Positions 26,134 to 34,867 of a DNA stretch of 42,251 nucleotides are shown piece after piece (the stretch's first letter is position 1; every line of letters starts with the position of its first letter). A program made the position numbers and the translations under genes. Location of the stretch: the NCBI GenBank assembly GCA_016839815.1, contig JAEOTM010000154.1, positions 1-42,251 of the forward strand, in the 5' to 3' direction. Under the pieces are notes generated by a model. That model worked only from the letters and a program-made list of their open reading frames with translations, was not told where the DNA came from and ran no database searches. Source of the DNA: Candidatus Hodarchaeota archaeon. GTDB lineage: Archaea; Asgardarchaeota; Heimdallarchaeia; Hodarchaeales; Hodarchaeaceae.

Positions 26134-26145
26134 TTCAATATAAAT
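26134..26145 (+). promoter_or_regulatory. Candidate TATA box
   Basis: TTCAATATAAAT, identical to the element before the TFB gene, stands 72 bases upstream of the ATG at 26206. Confidence 0.4.
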
Positions 26146-26205
26146 GACTAAAAAACTAACCAGAATTTATCACTATTTCCCCTAATGTAGAAGGATTGAA
26201 TAAGA

Positions 26206-27114
26206 ATGAAATGGACAGATCTCGAAGCCCCTAAGTCAGCAATGGCCACATTAAATCGCGTTTCGGGAATTACATTATGGGAAGAAATGGTTCGTGATCG
26301 ACGGGATTTTTGCCTCTCCAAATGTCAGAATAATAAAGTAGTCAATATGCTACGACCAAAATGTACTGATCGCAGATATTTGGACGTTTTGTTACTTAAA
26401 CGTGAAACTAAAAAGAATATGCCAATGTTTTGCTATTCTCAAAGAATAAAGGGTTTATTACGTTCTTTTCAAGAAGGGGAATTTCTATTACCTGACGTTT
26501 ATATCTATTTAGATGATTATTGGAAGATCATTCACGAAAAACAGGCAAAAGCCAGAAGAACGGCCTCTGAACTTTTGAAACGAACGATCATCAAGGGAAA
26601 AGAGGTGCTACCAATGGGTAACGTGGATCAACTCATTGAAACACATTTCGTTAGAGGACAATTGTTTTGTCTCTGGCCAAAGCTAGACTTATGTCTTGTT
26701 AATGCCCAAGAAACCAGCATACACAGTCTTAAAATGCTCCGTTCAATAGTTGAAACCCTAGCGGAATCTTACGGGTTGGAAGTGGAGATGGACATCGAAG
26801 GAAATTTTGTCGAGCTAAGGTTCCAAAACTTGGTAATCGGAGATTCTAGTGCTATAGAAGCTGAATTAGAAAAATCATCAGCTTTTACTGGCTTTTCGGG
26901 TAATGAAATTTGGGCTGAAATTAATTTACCATCTGACTTCGAGGAAGAGGGTTCTGATTTTAAGGTAAAAGACCTCCATCTAATATTCCGAACGGTGGAT
27001 AAAGTTGTCGAACTAGAAGACCATACTACAACAAAAAATGAAAAGGAATCAGACCTTCCAGTAGAGAATCTTCCTCTTGAGAAAAGTAAAGAACCTAAGA
27101 TTAGAAAATCTTAG
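26206..27114 (+). CDS. Unrecognised soluble protein
   Basis: I do not recognise this 302-residue protein. It has no signal peptide or membrane helix. A cysteine-containing segment near residues 36-53 (CLSKC, then RPKC about ten residues on) could bind metal. The middle third is helical and basic (KARRTASELLKRTIIKGK). Residues ~180-245 look like a mixed alpha/beta domain. The last ~35 residues are polar and probably disordered. The start is ATG 26206 with GAAGGA upstream. It stands alone between two long gene-free stretches with its own TATA-like box. Codon use looks like that of the neighbours, so I see no sign of recent transfer. Confidence 0.7.
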   Translation: MKWTDLEAPKSAMATLNRVSGITLWEEMVRDRRDFCLSKCQNNKVVNMLRPKCTDRRYLDVLLLKRETKKNMPMFCYSQRIKGLLRSFQEGEFLLPDVYIYLDDYWKIIHEKQAKARRTASELLKRTIIKGKEVLPMGNVDQLIETHFVRGQLFCLWPKLDLCLVNAQETSIHSLKMLRSIVETLAESYGLEVEMDIEGNFVELRFQNLVIGDSSAIEAELEKSSAFTGFSGNEIWAEINLPSDFEEEGSDFKVKDLHLIFRTVDKVVELEDHTTTKNEKESDLPVENLPLEKSKEPKIRKS

Positions 27115-27362
27115 ATAATAGTTTTTAATATTCTATTGGAGCATTAAAGTATTCCAGTCTTTCTTGGAGGAAAATTCGTTTCTATTCGATTAGGATATAA
27201 AACCGCACCCTAATCATTTTTGTTTAACATCAAGAGGTGTAAGATTACTTTCTTGTGTGATCTAGCTTCTAATAAAATCTGAACTTAATCTGGATAAAGT
27301 TATTAGAATAGAGAATCTCATAATGGGAAGACAGAAAAGCGAACACGAATAGTTGGAATTAC
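27115..27362. other. Gene-free leader region before the archaeosine TGT gene
   Basis: About 250 bases without a plausible frame. Together with the structured element directly after it, it makes up the 359-base gap before tgtA. GGATATAAAAC near 27191-27201 is a possible TATA element, but it lies about 280 bases upstream of the start codon. If it is used, the transcript would carry a long leader or a separate small RNA. Confidence 0.35.
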
Positions 27363-27427
27363 GGTAAACCTTCTCCCGAACAGTTTTCACTGTTAACAAT
27401 ACCTCGGGAACATAAACTCATTTTACC
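27363..27427 (+). ncRNA. Nested three-stem inverted repeat; possible structured RNA
   Basis: Three stems nest in register: GGTAAA (27363-27368) with TTTACC (27422-27427), TCCCGA (27374-27379) with TCGGGA (27404-27409), and AACAG with CTGTT around a TTTTCA loop (27380-27393). The internal loops are asymmetric. The element ends 46 bases before the tgtA start codon. It could be a 5' leader structure or a small RNA. It does not fit a standard C/D guide, and the loops are wrong for a standard H/ACA guide. Confidence 0.3.
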
Positions 27428-27473
27428 AAAGTAAAAACATCTTTCCAAACTTTTCTAAAGAGATCTGAGGTCA

Positions 27474-29399
27474 ATGTTTTCTACTCAAAAGAAAGACGGT
27501 TTAGGGCGTATAGGCACTTTAGTTACATCTCATGGAAAAATATCCACACCTGTATTGTTACCTGTTATTAATCCTAACAGACAAGAAATTCCACCAGCTG
27601 ATATGGTTAGATGTGGAGCAGAAGCGTTCATAACAAACTCGTATTTACTATACCGTGACATTTCAAACAGAGAAAAAGCTATAAAACACGGTTTACATAA
27701 TATTATCGAATTTAATGGCCCCATAATGACTGATTCAGGAGCGTTTCAACTAATGGAGTATGGAGAAGTATCTATTACAAATTCATTAGTCACTATGTTT
27801 CAGGAACAGATCAAAAGTGATATAGGGGTTTTTTTGGATATTCCTACAAAACAGGTTGAATATAAAGAAGTCCAGACAGCATTGAAGAAAACATTAGAAC
27901 GAGCTGATGAACATATTCGATGTCGTGATGCTTCGAGTAGTACTCTGTGGGCGGGGCCTATTCAGGGAGGAGAATTTTTGGATTTAGTTGAAGATTCAAG
28001 TAAAGAAATGGCACAAAAAGCCTTTAATATTCATCCAATTGGTTCTGTAGTCCCCTATCTAGAGCGATACGATTTTGAAACCGTTGTGAAAATGATTTTG
28101 ACGGCAAAGAAGCATCTTCCTTTAAATCGACCCATTCATCTATTTGGAGCAGGTCACCCGATGTTTTTCGCAATTTCTGTCTTCCTTGGTATTGATATGT
28201 TTGATTCAGCAGCCTACTTCTTATATGCGAGAAAAAATCGTTATTTGACGGCATTTGGAACCCATTATTTGGACGATCTTCAGTATTTTCCTTGTTCGTG
28301 TAAAATTTGTCTTTCATATAAGGTTAAAGAGTTCCGACGGCTTGATAGTAGAACACGTACACATTTACTGGCCAAACACAATCTCAATGTGAGCTTTGAA
28401 GAAATACAACGAATTAAACAAGCAATTGTTGAAGGAAGACTGTATGAACTTGTATTATCGCGAACAATGAATCATCCTTCACTCGCTCGATTGATCCCTC
28501 TGTTATTTAACGATTCTACTTCAAAATTTATTGAACCCTATTCTCCCATTTCCGCTAATAGGGCGAAATTATTTACACATTCAGCGCTAAAGTATCACCC
28601 GCTAATCCTAAGATATAAAGAAAGAATTCTCAAAAGATTCTATCCTTGGAGTTCTCGGTTAATATTAGCACGCGACTATCGTAAAATTCGATCAACCAGA
28701 AACTTTCAGGTATTGAAGATTTCACCTCTTTTTGGTGTAGTACCAGATGAATTACAAGGAGTTTTTCCTCTCGTTCAACATGAAAGAATCCCTATGAGCT
28801 TTGAAGAACAGGATATTAAATTTATTGAAAAGTTTCTTAACAAATATCATGATCTATTCCAATCAATAGAACTTCATTCAAAATTTGATGTGGAAAGTGG
28901 AATCCTTGAATCTTTTAAACTCATGGAAAAAGATAAGGATACGAAAAAACCCTCTGATAAATTTAAACTTAATGCTCTGATAGATTTTCAATTTGGATCT
29001 GGTATACATAGAATATTCAATGATATGCCTGTTTCTATAACCCGTTCCTCTAAAACTGGAATACTGAGACATTTTACTTCTAACGGGAAGATACTAGGTA
29101 CCATCAGACCAGTCGATTTTTCAATAATTCCTTCAAAATCATTCGCGAAATTACTATGTGAATTCATCCCTGCACCTAGGTTGCGCGTAGTTGCCTCGGA
29201 AGATAGTGTTCCTTTTGTTGCTGAAAATAAGGATCTTCTGGCAAAGTTTGTGATAGATGTAGATCCAAAAATAAGATGTGGAGAAGAGGTGTTTGTAGTA
29301 GATGAAAACAAGAATTTCATTAATTCTGGTAGTGCGCATTTATCAGCAAAGGAAATGATTGATTTTGATCATGGAATCGCTGTAAGAATTCGAAGATAA
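27474..29399 (+). CDS. tgtA: Archaeosine tRNA-guanine transglycosylase
   Basis: Exchanges guanine-15 in the D-loop of archaeal tRNA for preQ0, the first tRNA step of archaeosine formation. At 641 residues it is the full-length archaeal form. The TIM-barrel catalytic domain has DSGAFQ (D87) for base recognition and GIDMFDSA with the nucleophile D244. The zinc site is CSCKIC (C274, C276, C279) plus a histidine about 25-35 residues on. The archaeal C-terminal extension follows, ending in a PUA domain over the last ~80 residues (RLRVVASEDSVPFVAENKD, GEEVFVVDE, GIAVRI). The start is ATG 27474 after TGAGGT. No preQ0-synthesis or ArcS genes lie nearby. Confidence 0.96.
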   Translation: MFSTQKKDGLGRIGTLVTSHGKISTPVLLPVINPNRQEIPPADMVRCGAEAFITNSYLLYRDISNREKAIKHGLHNIIEFNGPIMTDSGAFQLMEYGEVSITNSLVTMFQEQIKSDIGVFLDIPTKQVEYKEVQTALKKTLERADEHIRCRDASSSTLWAGPIQGGEFLDLVEDSSKEMAQKAFNIHPIGSVVPYLERYDFETVVKMILTAKKHLPLNRPIHLFGAGHPMFFAISVFLGIDMFDSAAYFLYARKNRYLTAFGTHYLDDLQYFPCSCKICLSYKVKEFRRLDSRTRTHLLAKHNLNVSFEEIQRIKQAIVEGRLYELVLSRTMNHPSLARLIPLLFNDSTSKFIEPYSPISANRAKLFTHSALKYHPLILRYKERILKRFYPWSSRLILARDYRKIRSTRNFQVLKISPLFGVVPDELQGVFPLVQHERIPMSFEEQDIKFIEKFLNKYHDLFQSIELHSKFDVESGILESFKLMEKDKDTKKPSDKFKLNALIDFQFGSGIHRIFNDMPVSITRSSKTGILRHFTSNGKILGTIRPVDFSIIPSKSFAKLLCEFIPAPRLRVVASEDSVPFVAENKDLLAKFVIDVDPKIRCGEEVFVVDENKNFINSGSAHLSAKEMIDFDHGIAVRIRR

Positions 29400-29529
29400 G
29401 TTCTTTGGGCACTATCAGAAAAAGAAAAAGTCCGATTGTTAAAGCATCTCGTTTTAGAAATCAGGTACTAGCCACAAGCGTTAACTTTTATATTTTGGAT
29501 ATATTTAGTGAAAAACGGAGGATATATTC

Positions 29530-30459
29530 TTGCCACAACGAACCAGAAGGAAAAATTTGCTGGAAATCTCTAACCAGCCTGAACTCTGGATTTTCAGTAA
29601 TCTACTGGCTGAAAAGTGGATTAATGAAAATAACCTAGAAGAACCAGTTTTTGAACGACGAGTAACAATGCCTTTCTCACTCCCTTCTGGTAGTGCGATC
29701 TTTAAAATTGAATCTGAAGGTACCCAAGGGGATGTAATATCTTTTTCAATTGCCCATTCGTCTGAAATTTATCTTATCCAGTTATTGGATCCCGCACAAT
29801 TTCTAAAATTTAAACAGACAGTGCTATCAGCAGTAGAAACAATCTATAATGAGAATTTCAATTTTTTTAGTTACCTTAAACCCTACTTTCTACCAAAATT
29901 AAGAGAATTTGGTGTTATGGAAGTCCTAGGGGATACACCTATTCAAGATTTAGCTGATTATGGAGTAAAATCAAGAATTTTACAACGGATATCAGATCCT
30001 GTCCAGGGATATGAGGTACCACAATACTGGCGCGTAAACAGGAATTTAGAAGCTTTACAGAATAAGGAATTGCGAAATGAAAACCGAATTTTCTCCCTCC
30101 GCTCAGCTATCTGTGATCGATTGGCTAAACATGCAGTAATTGAAAGTCTCCGATGTGCCGTCATTACACTCAAGCGTTATGCAGATTTACTTGATAGCAT
30201 GACTTCCGAATCTAAAATCGAATATTCTGATGAATATTTGGAACTTGCTGACGGTTTATATCAATTAGGAGAGTTTCAAGACTCCGCTGTGTTTTATTCA
30301 AAATGCTTATCACATTCAAATTTTGAACATAAGGAGGAAGAAGTTCGGAATAAAATATTAGCTGCATTAAAATCGTCAATAGAACAGCTGGAACCCCAAG
30401 AGTTCCTTGAATATGCGATATTCGCAGCAAGAGTTGCACGTGGACACGAAGAAAATTAG
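29530..30459 (+). CDS. Unrecognised protein with a TPR-like C-terminal segment
   Basis: A 309-residue soluble protein that I do not recognise. TTG at 29530 is a convincing start because CGGAGG lies eight bases upstream, and a TATA-like TTATATTTT occurs about 45 bases upstream. The first ~100 residues are mixed alpha/beta (RRVTMPFSLPSGSAIF, VISFSIAHSSEIYLIQLL). Residues ~195-300 are helical. One segment (YLELADGLYQLGEFQDSAVF) has the spacing of a tetratricopeptide repeat and is followed by further helix pairs. A protein-interaction role is the only hint. It follows tgtA by 130 bases on the same strand and converges on the PIG-L deacetylase. Confidence 0.7.
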   Translation: MPQRTRRKNLLEISNQPELWIFSNLLAEKWINENNLEEPVFERRVTMPFSLPSGSAIFKIESEGTQGDVISFSIAHSSEIYLIQLLDPAQFLKFKQTVLSAVETIYNENFNFFSYLKPYFLPKLREFGVMEVLGDTPIQDLADYGVKSRILQRISDPVQGYEVPQYWRVNRNLEALQNKELRNENRIFSLRSAICDRLAKHAVIESLRCAVITLKRYADLLDSMTSESKIEYSDEYLELADGLYQLGEFQDSAVFYSKCLSHSNFEHKEEEVRNKILAALKSSIEQLEPQEFLEYAIFAARVARGHEEN

Positions 30460-30483
30460 CAAACGAGGAAACGAAAGTAAGAA

Positions 30484-31203
30484 TCACCCAAGAATCTGTT
30501 TGAACAAATTCAATTCGAGAATCGTCGAACCATAAAAAATCTCTGCATAGGCACACCCGACGAGGGAACCGAAGTATCTACCCATCCCTTCAATCCATTC
30601 AATAATGGGAGGATTATAGGATGGGTGAGCTCTAAACTGGGATTCATATGCTAACAACGCCTTCTTTTTTGTTTCAAAATGTTTCGATATATTTATGGTA
30701 AATTGCATTGGTTGAGCTTGAGTAAATAGTTCACGAGCTGTATAATAGTAAAATATATGGTGAATACGCCAAGGTTTCATTCCGTCGAATAAATGTTCCC
30801 ATTTAGATAATCTACTATAGAAAACAGATGCATCAAATATCAATTGGCTTTGGTAATGATCGGGAGATGCTTTTGGTGTCATTCCTTGCATACCGATTAC
30901 AATTTTAGGTCTCATCTTCCTGAAAACTTTAGCTAATTTCATACGTGCTTCTATATTATCAAGAAGTTCTCTATTTGGTAAATCCAGTGTAACTCGTTCA
31001 ATCCCGAGAATATTAGCTGCCTTTAATGATTCATCAATGCGAACTTGAGGATTATCGTTAAAGGGGGTTGGTTCTCCGTTTGTTAGGTCCACAATTGCTA
31101 TACGATAGCCCATTTCTGAGAGTAGTGCAAGAGTTCCGCCACATCCAATTTCAGCATCATCAGGGTGAGGTGAAACTGCAATTAAATCATAACTTTTGTT
31201 CAT
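30484..31203 (-). CDS. PIG-L/LmbE family deacetylase (BshB1-like)
   Basis: A zinc-dependent N-acetylglucosaminyl deacetylase of 239 residues. The N-terminal motif is PHPDDAEIGCGGT (H13, D15, D16), with LTNGEPTP near residue 44 and SPDHYQ around residue 115 supplying the third metal-binding histidine. The C-terminal block FRAHPSYN...GRYFGSLVG...YAEIF resembles the bacillithiol enzyme BshB1 more than the GPI enzyme PIG-L. I start at ATG 31203 because GGAGAA is nine bases upstream; the frame extends a further 13 codons to a TTG without such a signal. Substrates in this family range from GlcNAc-malate to GlcNAc lipids. No bacillithiol ligase or GlcNAc-malate synthase gene is nearby, so the role is open. 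Confidence 0.88.
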   Translation of the reverse strand: MNKSYDLIAVSPHPDDAEIGCGGTLALLSEMGYRIAIVDLTNGEPTPFNDNPQVRIDESLKAANILGIERVTLDLPNRELLDNIEARMKLAKVFRKMRPKIVIGMQGMTPKASPDHYQSQLIFDASVFYSRLSKWEHLFDGMKPWRIHHIFYYYTARELFTQAQPMQFTINISKHFETKKKALLAYESQFRAHPSYNPPIIEWIEGMGRYFGSLVGCAYAEIFYGSTILELNLFKQILG

Positions 31204-31304
31204 TAGTCCATTTTCTCCTATAATATTCTCAAAATAAAGCAAAGTAAAAAACTAATCTAGAACTTGAATTTAATTACCAAAAAATCGTCGGGCTACTTAA
31301 AAAA

Positions 31305-31322
31305 TTCAGAATATTATCTGAA
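31305..31322. repeat. Inverted repeat in a divergent promoter region
   Basis: TTCAGA and TCTGAA form perfect six-base arms six bases apart, overlapping a direct repeat of GAATATTAT (31309-31317 and 31320-31328). It sits in the 304-base gene-free gap between the divergent PIG-L and GTPase genes and could be an operator. Nothing else was seen in that gap. Confidence 0.25.
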
Positions 31323-31507
31323 TATTATATTTTATAGGAGGATAAGATCCTTCCAGAATTTAGCATTCCTTTTTAAGTAGAAGAATAATAAAGAAATAGA
31401 CTGACAAGTGAGATAAGTGTTAGGATATTGGTACTAGTCCTGATAATTTATCGTTCTAAGTGATTCTCAGGCTTTATTTCACAGAAAAAATTTTCGAGGA
31501 ACATTCA

Positions 31508-32212
31508 TTGAGTCAAGAAGAAGAGCTGGTGTTTGAAGAGTCGCAACAAGGGATAAAAATTGTTATCTGGGGACCAACATTAGCAGGAAAAACTACAGCA
31601 TTAAGCTTATTCCATGCAATCAAGAAAAAAGAAGACCCTGAAAGTGTTTATAATTTTTTAAAACTTGAAGATAAAGCTACGGAAAGAACTATTGGTTTTG
31701 ATCAAGCTACTTTTGGTTTAGGTGGCGGTCCAGGTAAAGGCTTCAAGTACCACCTTTTCACAACCCCTGGGCAGGATAGATTCAAATCCATGAGAAAAAT
31801 CGTAATTAATGGGCTTCATGGATTGATAGTAGTAATCGATTCAGAGAAAGCTCGATGGGATGAGAATAAGGATAGTCTGAAAGAACTCTTTGAAGTTTCT
31901 GGGGATAAAATCTATTCTGGAGAAATAAAAATCGCTATTATGCTCAACAAGATGGATTTACCTGTAGAGTCACGTATAAGTGCAGCAGATGTTGGGAGAT
32001 TAATGCTAGAAGCTGGCGTTTCTGATTCGTTACGCGACACGTTTGCGAGTACGTTCGAAGTCAGCTGTCTAGATGCATTAAGTGCACTACGAGATGCGTG
32101 GAATAAGGGGGAATGGAATCCAAAACAACGCCCCCAAGCGGTTCAAAGGATAATTCAACCCATTCAGATGGTCATTCGTGATATTCTTATTTCAGAACTA
32201 CAAAAGCGCTGA
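31508..32212 (+). CDS. Ras/MglA-like small GTPase
   Basis: A P-loop GTPase of 234 residues. Walker A is GPTLAGKT (22-29). TERTIGFD resembles a switch I threonine segment. Switch II is TTPGQDRF (85-92), and the guanine-specificity motif is NKMD (147-150). The PGQ in place of AGQ in switch II is typical of MglA and its archaeal relatives. I choose TTG at 31508, seven bases after GAGGA. GTG at 31460 would add 16 residues without a ribosome-binding site. There is no C-terminal cysteine for prenylation; the chain ends in a basic helix. A glycine-rich insert (GLGGGPGKG) lies before switch II. It is monocistronic, and no GAP is adjacent. Confidence 0.88.
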   Translation: MSQEEELVFEESQQGIKIVIWGPTLAGKTTALSLFHAIKKKEDPESVYNFLKLEDKATERTIGFDQATFGLGGGPGKGFKYHLFTTPGQDRFKSMRKIVINGLHGLIVVIDSEKARWDENKDSLKELFEVSGDKIYSGEIKIAIMLNKMDLPVESRISAADVGRLMLEAGVSDSLRDTFASTFEVSCLDALSALRDAWNKGEWNPKQRPQAVQRIIQPIQMVIRDILISELQKR

Positions 32213-32418
32213 ATTCTTCTGAATCGTTGTTCTAGTTAAATATTTTGTTACTAGAAAATTAAGAATGATTAAAGCAAAAATGATTTTATATTGATTAAAT
32301 CACTTTCAATCAAAGGCTATTCGCGTTGAATCTTGGAACTTTTGAATGAAATCTGATTTCAACCCAATTATTCAAATTTAAGCTCATGTAAAAACCATAC
32401 ATCTCTTGAGGATTAATA

Positions 32419-34305
32419 ATGTATAAAAATAAATTACAAGAAATTATTGCAGGTCGTCATAAACTTGAAGAAAAAGAGAGATTACGGTTAGATCTTAAAC
32501 CATCGGTGATTCCTCCCTTACCAAAAGGAAAGGACGCTTTAACTCCTACGACAAATGCTGGTTGGCAAACTGAGGGTATAATTCGTGCTATTATATCGAA
32601 TCTTCATAATGGAAAAAATTGGGAGCATCTTTTCATTTATGGAGGCAGTGGGAAAGCGATGAGAAATTGGAAAGCATACCATGAAACCATAGATATGCTA
32701 CAATCTCTCAAGTCCAACGAAACCCTTTTCATGCAATCTGGAGTTCCTTATGGAAAAACTATAACCCATGAATTTGCCCCGAGATGTGTTGTGACAAATT
32801 CGGTTATAGTACCAAACTGGACACAATCATTTCAAGAAATGGTTGATGCAGGTTTGACGGTTTATGGTCAAATGACCGCAGGGAGCTGGATATTTATTGG
32901 ATTACAGGGAATAATTCAAGGTACTTTTGAAACGATGATGGCAGCAATTAAATCGGCTGAAACATCTGATAATTATAGGAAATTGAGTCCATTCGAACAG
33001 AAAATTATCGTTACTGCAGGACTTGGTCTTATGGGAGGAGCTCAGGCTTTAGCCATAAAAATGGCTGGAAAGATCGCAGTAATAGCAGAAATTGATCCAT
33101 CAAATTTAGATCGTATGTATAATGAAGGACGAGAAAAAGGAACCCCATATTTGGACATACAGGTTGATTCCATTGAAGAAGGGGTAAAACTAGCTCAAGA
33201 ATACGCTGAAAAAAAAGAACCTACCTCCATCGGAATATTATGCAATGCAGTCGACTTATTAGACTATTTACTTGAAAAAAGAATTACTCCTCATGTTATT
33301 ACTGACCAAACTTCAGCTCATGACATGTTAAATGGCTATATACCCTCAGATCTGTCTTATACCGAAGCAGTGGCACTTAGGAAATCTAATCCAGACAAAT
33401 ATAAAAAATTGGCGTTTAAAACTGTGAAATCCCATGTAAAATTAATGGTGGAGCTACAAAAGAGAGGTGCTGAAACATTTGACTATGGTAACAATATTCG
33501 TACCCAAGCTTTTAAAGAGGGTTATCAAAATGCTTATGATTTTTCCGGATTTGTCCCTAATTACATTAGACCACTGTTTTGTGAAGGAAAGGGACCATTT
33601 AGATGGGCCGCTTTATCTAACAATCCAAAAGATATCTTAACGACTGATAGATATGCTGAAATGCTTTTTCATGATGATAAAATGTTAATCAATTGGATCA
33701 ACCTAGCATCGAAGTATATTCCATTTGAGAAAGGATTACCTGCGCGAGTGTTTTGGGCGGGTTACAGAGGTAGAGCAGCATTTGGTATGTTACTAAACAA
33801 ACTTTATGCTGATGGACTGATTGATGCACCTGTAATTATAGGTAGAGATCATTTAGATGGAGGATCAGTTGCTAGTCCTTATAGAGAAACTGAAGGAATG
33901 AAAGATGGATCAGATGCGATCGGTGATTATCCTGTTTTAAATCTATTAGGAAATGCTCTTTCTGGAGCGACATGGGTCAGTTATCATGGGGGAGGGGGAG
34001 TTGGAGTTGGGTATTCTCTTCATGCAGGACAAGTATGTGTTGCTGATGGAACTCAAATCTCACAGGAACGATTATTTAGAGTACTTACTTGGGATCCTAT
34101 GTCAGCTATATTACGTCATGCAGCAGCTGGCTACGATCAGTCTCTTCAAGTCGCAAAAACAAATGGAATTATTGTACCTGGAAACACAGAACAAAAAAAT
34201 AATGATTACAGGGAATTATATGAGGAATTAATAACAGTTGTAAAGGAACGTACTGGAATAAACTTATTTTCCCCCTCTAGTAGTATGAATCTTCAAATTT
34301 TGTAG
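32419..34305 (+). CDS. hutU: Urocanate hydratase
   Basis: Converts urocanate to imidazolonepropionate in histidine breakdown, using tightly bound NAD+ as an electrophile. The 628-residue protein has the family signatures YGGSGKAMRNW (74-84), QSGVPYG, YGQMTAGSW with GLQGIIQGTFET, a glycine-rich nucleotide-binding loop (GLGLMGGAQ), the DQTSAHD segment and GRDHLDGGSVASPYRET. The length is normal. The start is ATG 32419, shortly after TTGAGGA. No histidase, imidazolonepropionase or formiminotransferase gene is in the window, so either those are elsewhere in the genome or the enzyme works outside a complete hut pathway. It is followed by the membrane/AAA cluster after a 66-base gap. Confidence 0.95.
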   Translation: MYKNKLQEIIAGRHKLEEKERLRLDLKPSVIPPLPKGKDALTPTTNAGWQTEGIIRAIISNLHNGKNWEHLFIYGGSGKAMRNWKAYHETIDMLQSLKSNETLFMQSGVPYGKTITHEFAPRCVVTNSVIVPNWTQSFQEMVDAGLTVYGQMTAGSWIFIGLQGIIQGTFETMMAAIKSAETSDNYRKLSPFEQKIIVTAGLGLMGGAQALAIKMAGKIAVIAEIDPSNLDRMYNEGREKGTPYLDIQVDSIEEGVKLAQEYAEKKEPTSIGILCNAVDLLDYLLEKRITPHVITDQTSAHDMLNGYIPSDLSYTEAVALRKSNPDKYKKLAFKTVKSHVKLMVELQKRGAETFDYGNNIRTQAFKEGYQNAYDFSGFVPNYIRPLFCEGKGPFRWAALSNNPKDILTTDRYAEMLFHDDKMLINWINLASKYIPFEKGLPARVFWAGYRGRAAFGMLLNKLYADGLIDAPVIIGRDHLDGGSVASPYRETEGMKDGSDAIGDYPVLNLLGNALSGATWVSYHGGGGVGVGYSLHAGQVCVADGTQISQERLFRVLTWDPMSAILRHAAAGYDQSLQVAKTNGIIVPGNTEQKNNDYRELYEELITVVKERTGINLFSPSSSMNLQIL

Positions 34306-34371
34306 AATTGCATCCAAATAAAGAATAAACTATTGAATTCAACTAGAAATAATAAAACAGAAGGATTAATA

Positions 34372-34836
34372 ATGAATTATTCAACACAAGAATCCCCATC
34401 AATCTCTCAGTGGATATCAGAACACAAAGGAATTACTTTTTCTTCACTTTTCGGTGTAATATTCACAAGCATCGACATCCTCGATAGACTTGGATACGAA
34501 ACGACTGCTAGTGGACCAATGTTGATAATGATGGAAACTGTTCTATTAATTATCATCTTCTTTGGAATGTTGATTTTTATCTATAACTTTGGATACATAG
34601 TAATCATGTTAGCCGTTGATGAGGGTTTAAATGATGAAGAAGTAATTCTAATTAAATGGATTTTGCGTAGAGCTGTTTTAATATCAGCTGGATGGTTCAT
34701 CGGAGTTATTTTACTGATGTTAACGTTGAGCGATCAGCCGTATATGTTAGCGGGAATAAATTGCTTTCTATTAGCCAGTTTGTTGTATATCCTTAGAAAA
34801 GGTGAAAATCCTTTAGTTGAAGGAGTTTCAGTTTAA
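34372..34836 (+). CDS. Small multi-helix membrane protein
   Basis: A 154-residue membrane protein of no recognised family, starting at ATG 34372 with GAAGGA six bases upstream; an in-frame TTG at 34333 lacks such a signal. About four hydrophobic segments are visible. One is weak near residues 25-40; the second is the clear MLIMMETVLLIIIFFGML helix with its continuation, the third ISAGWFIGVILLMLTL, and the fourth AGINCFLLASLLYIL. A charged loop (DEGLNDEEVILIKW) sits between the second and third. It is the first gene of the run that continues with the AAA+/VWA fusion 31 bases downstream, so it may be a membrane partner of that protein. Confidence 0.7.
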   Translation: MNYSTQESPSISQWISEHKGITFSSLFGVIFTSIDILDRLGYETTASGPMLIMMETVLLIIIFFGMLIFIYNFGYIVIMLAVDEGLNDEEVILIKWILRRAVLISAGWFIGVILLMLTLSDQPYMLAGINCFLLASLLYILRKGENPLVEGVSV

Positions 34837-34867
34837 CTTCCCTCCTCTATTATCGGAAATGTAATGT

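Noticed and set aside
27363..27427. H/ACA or C/D guide RNA before tgtA
   Set aside because: The upper stem abuts the middle stem on the left side, so there is no two-sided guide pocket. No C or D boxes flank the element.
29405..29638. Open frame of 77 codons between tgtA and the gene at 29530
   Set aside because: It overlaps the start of the gene at 29530, which has a strong ribosome-binding site. Its own product has no domain-like pattern.
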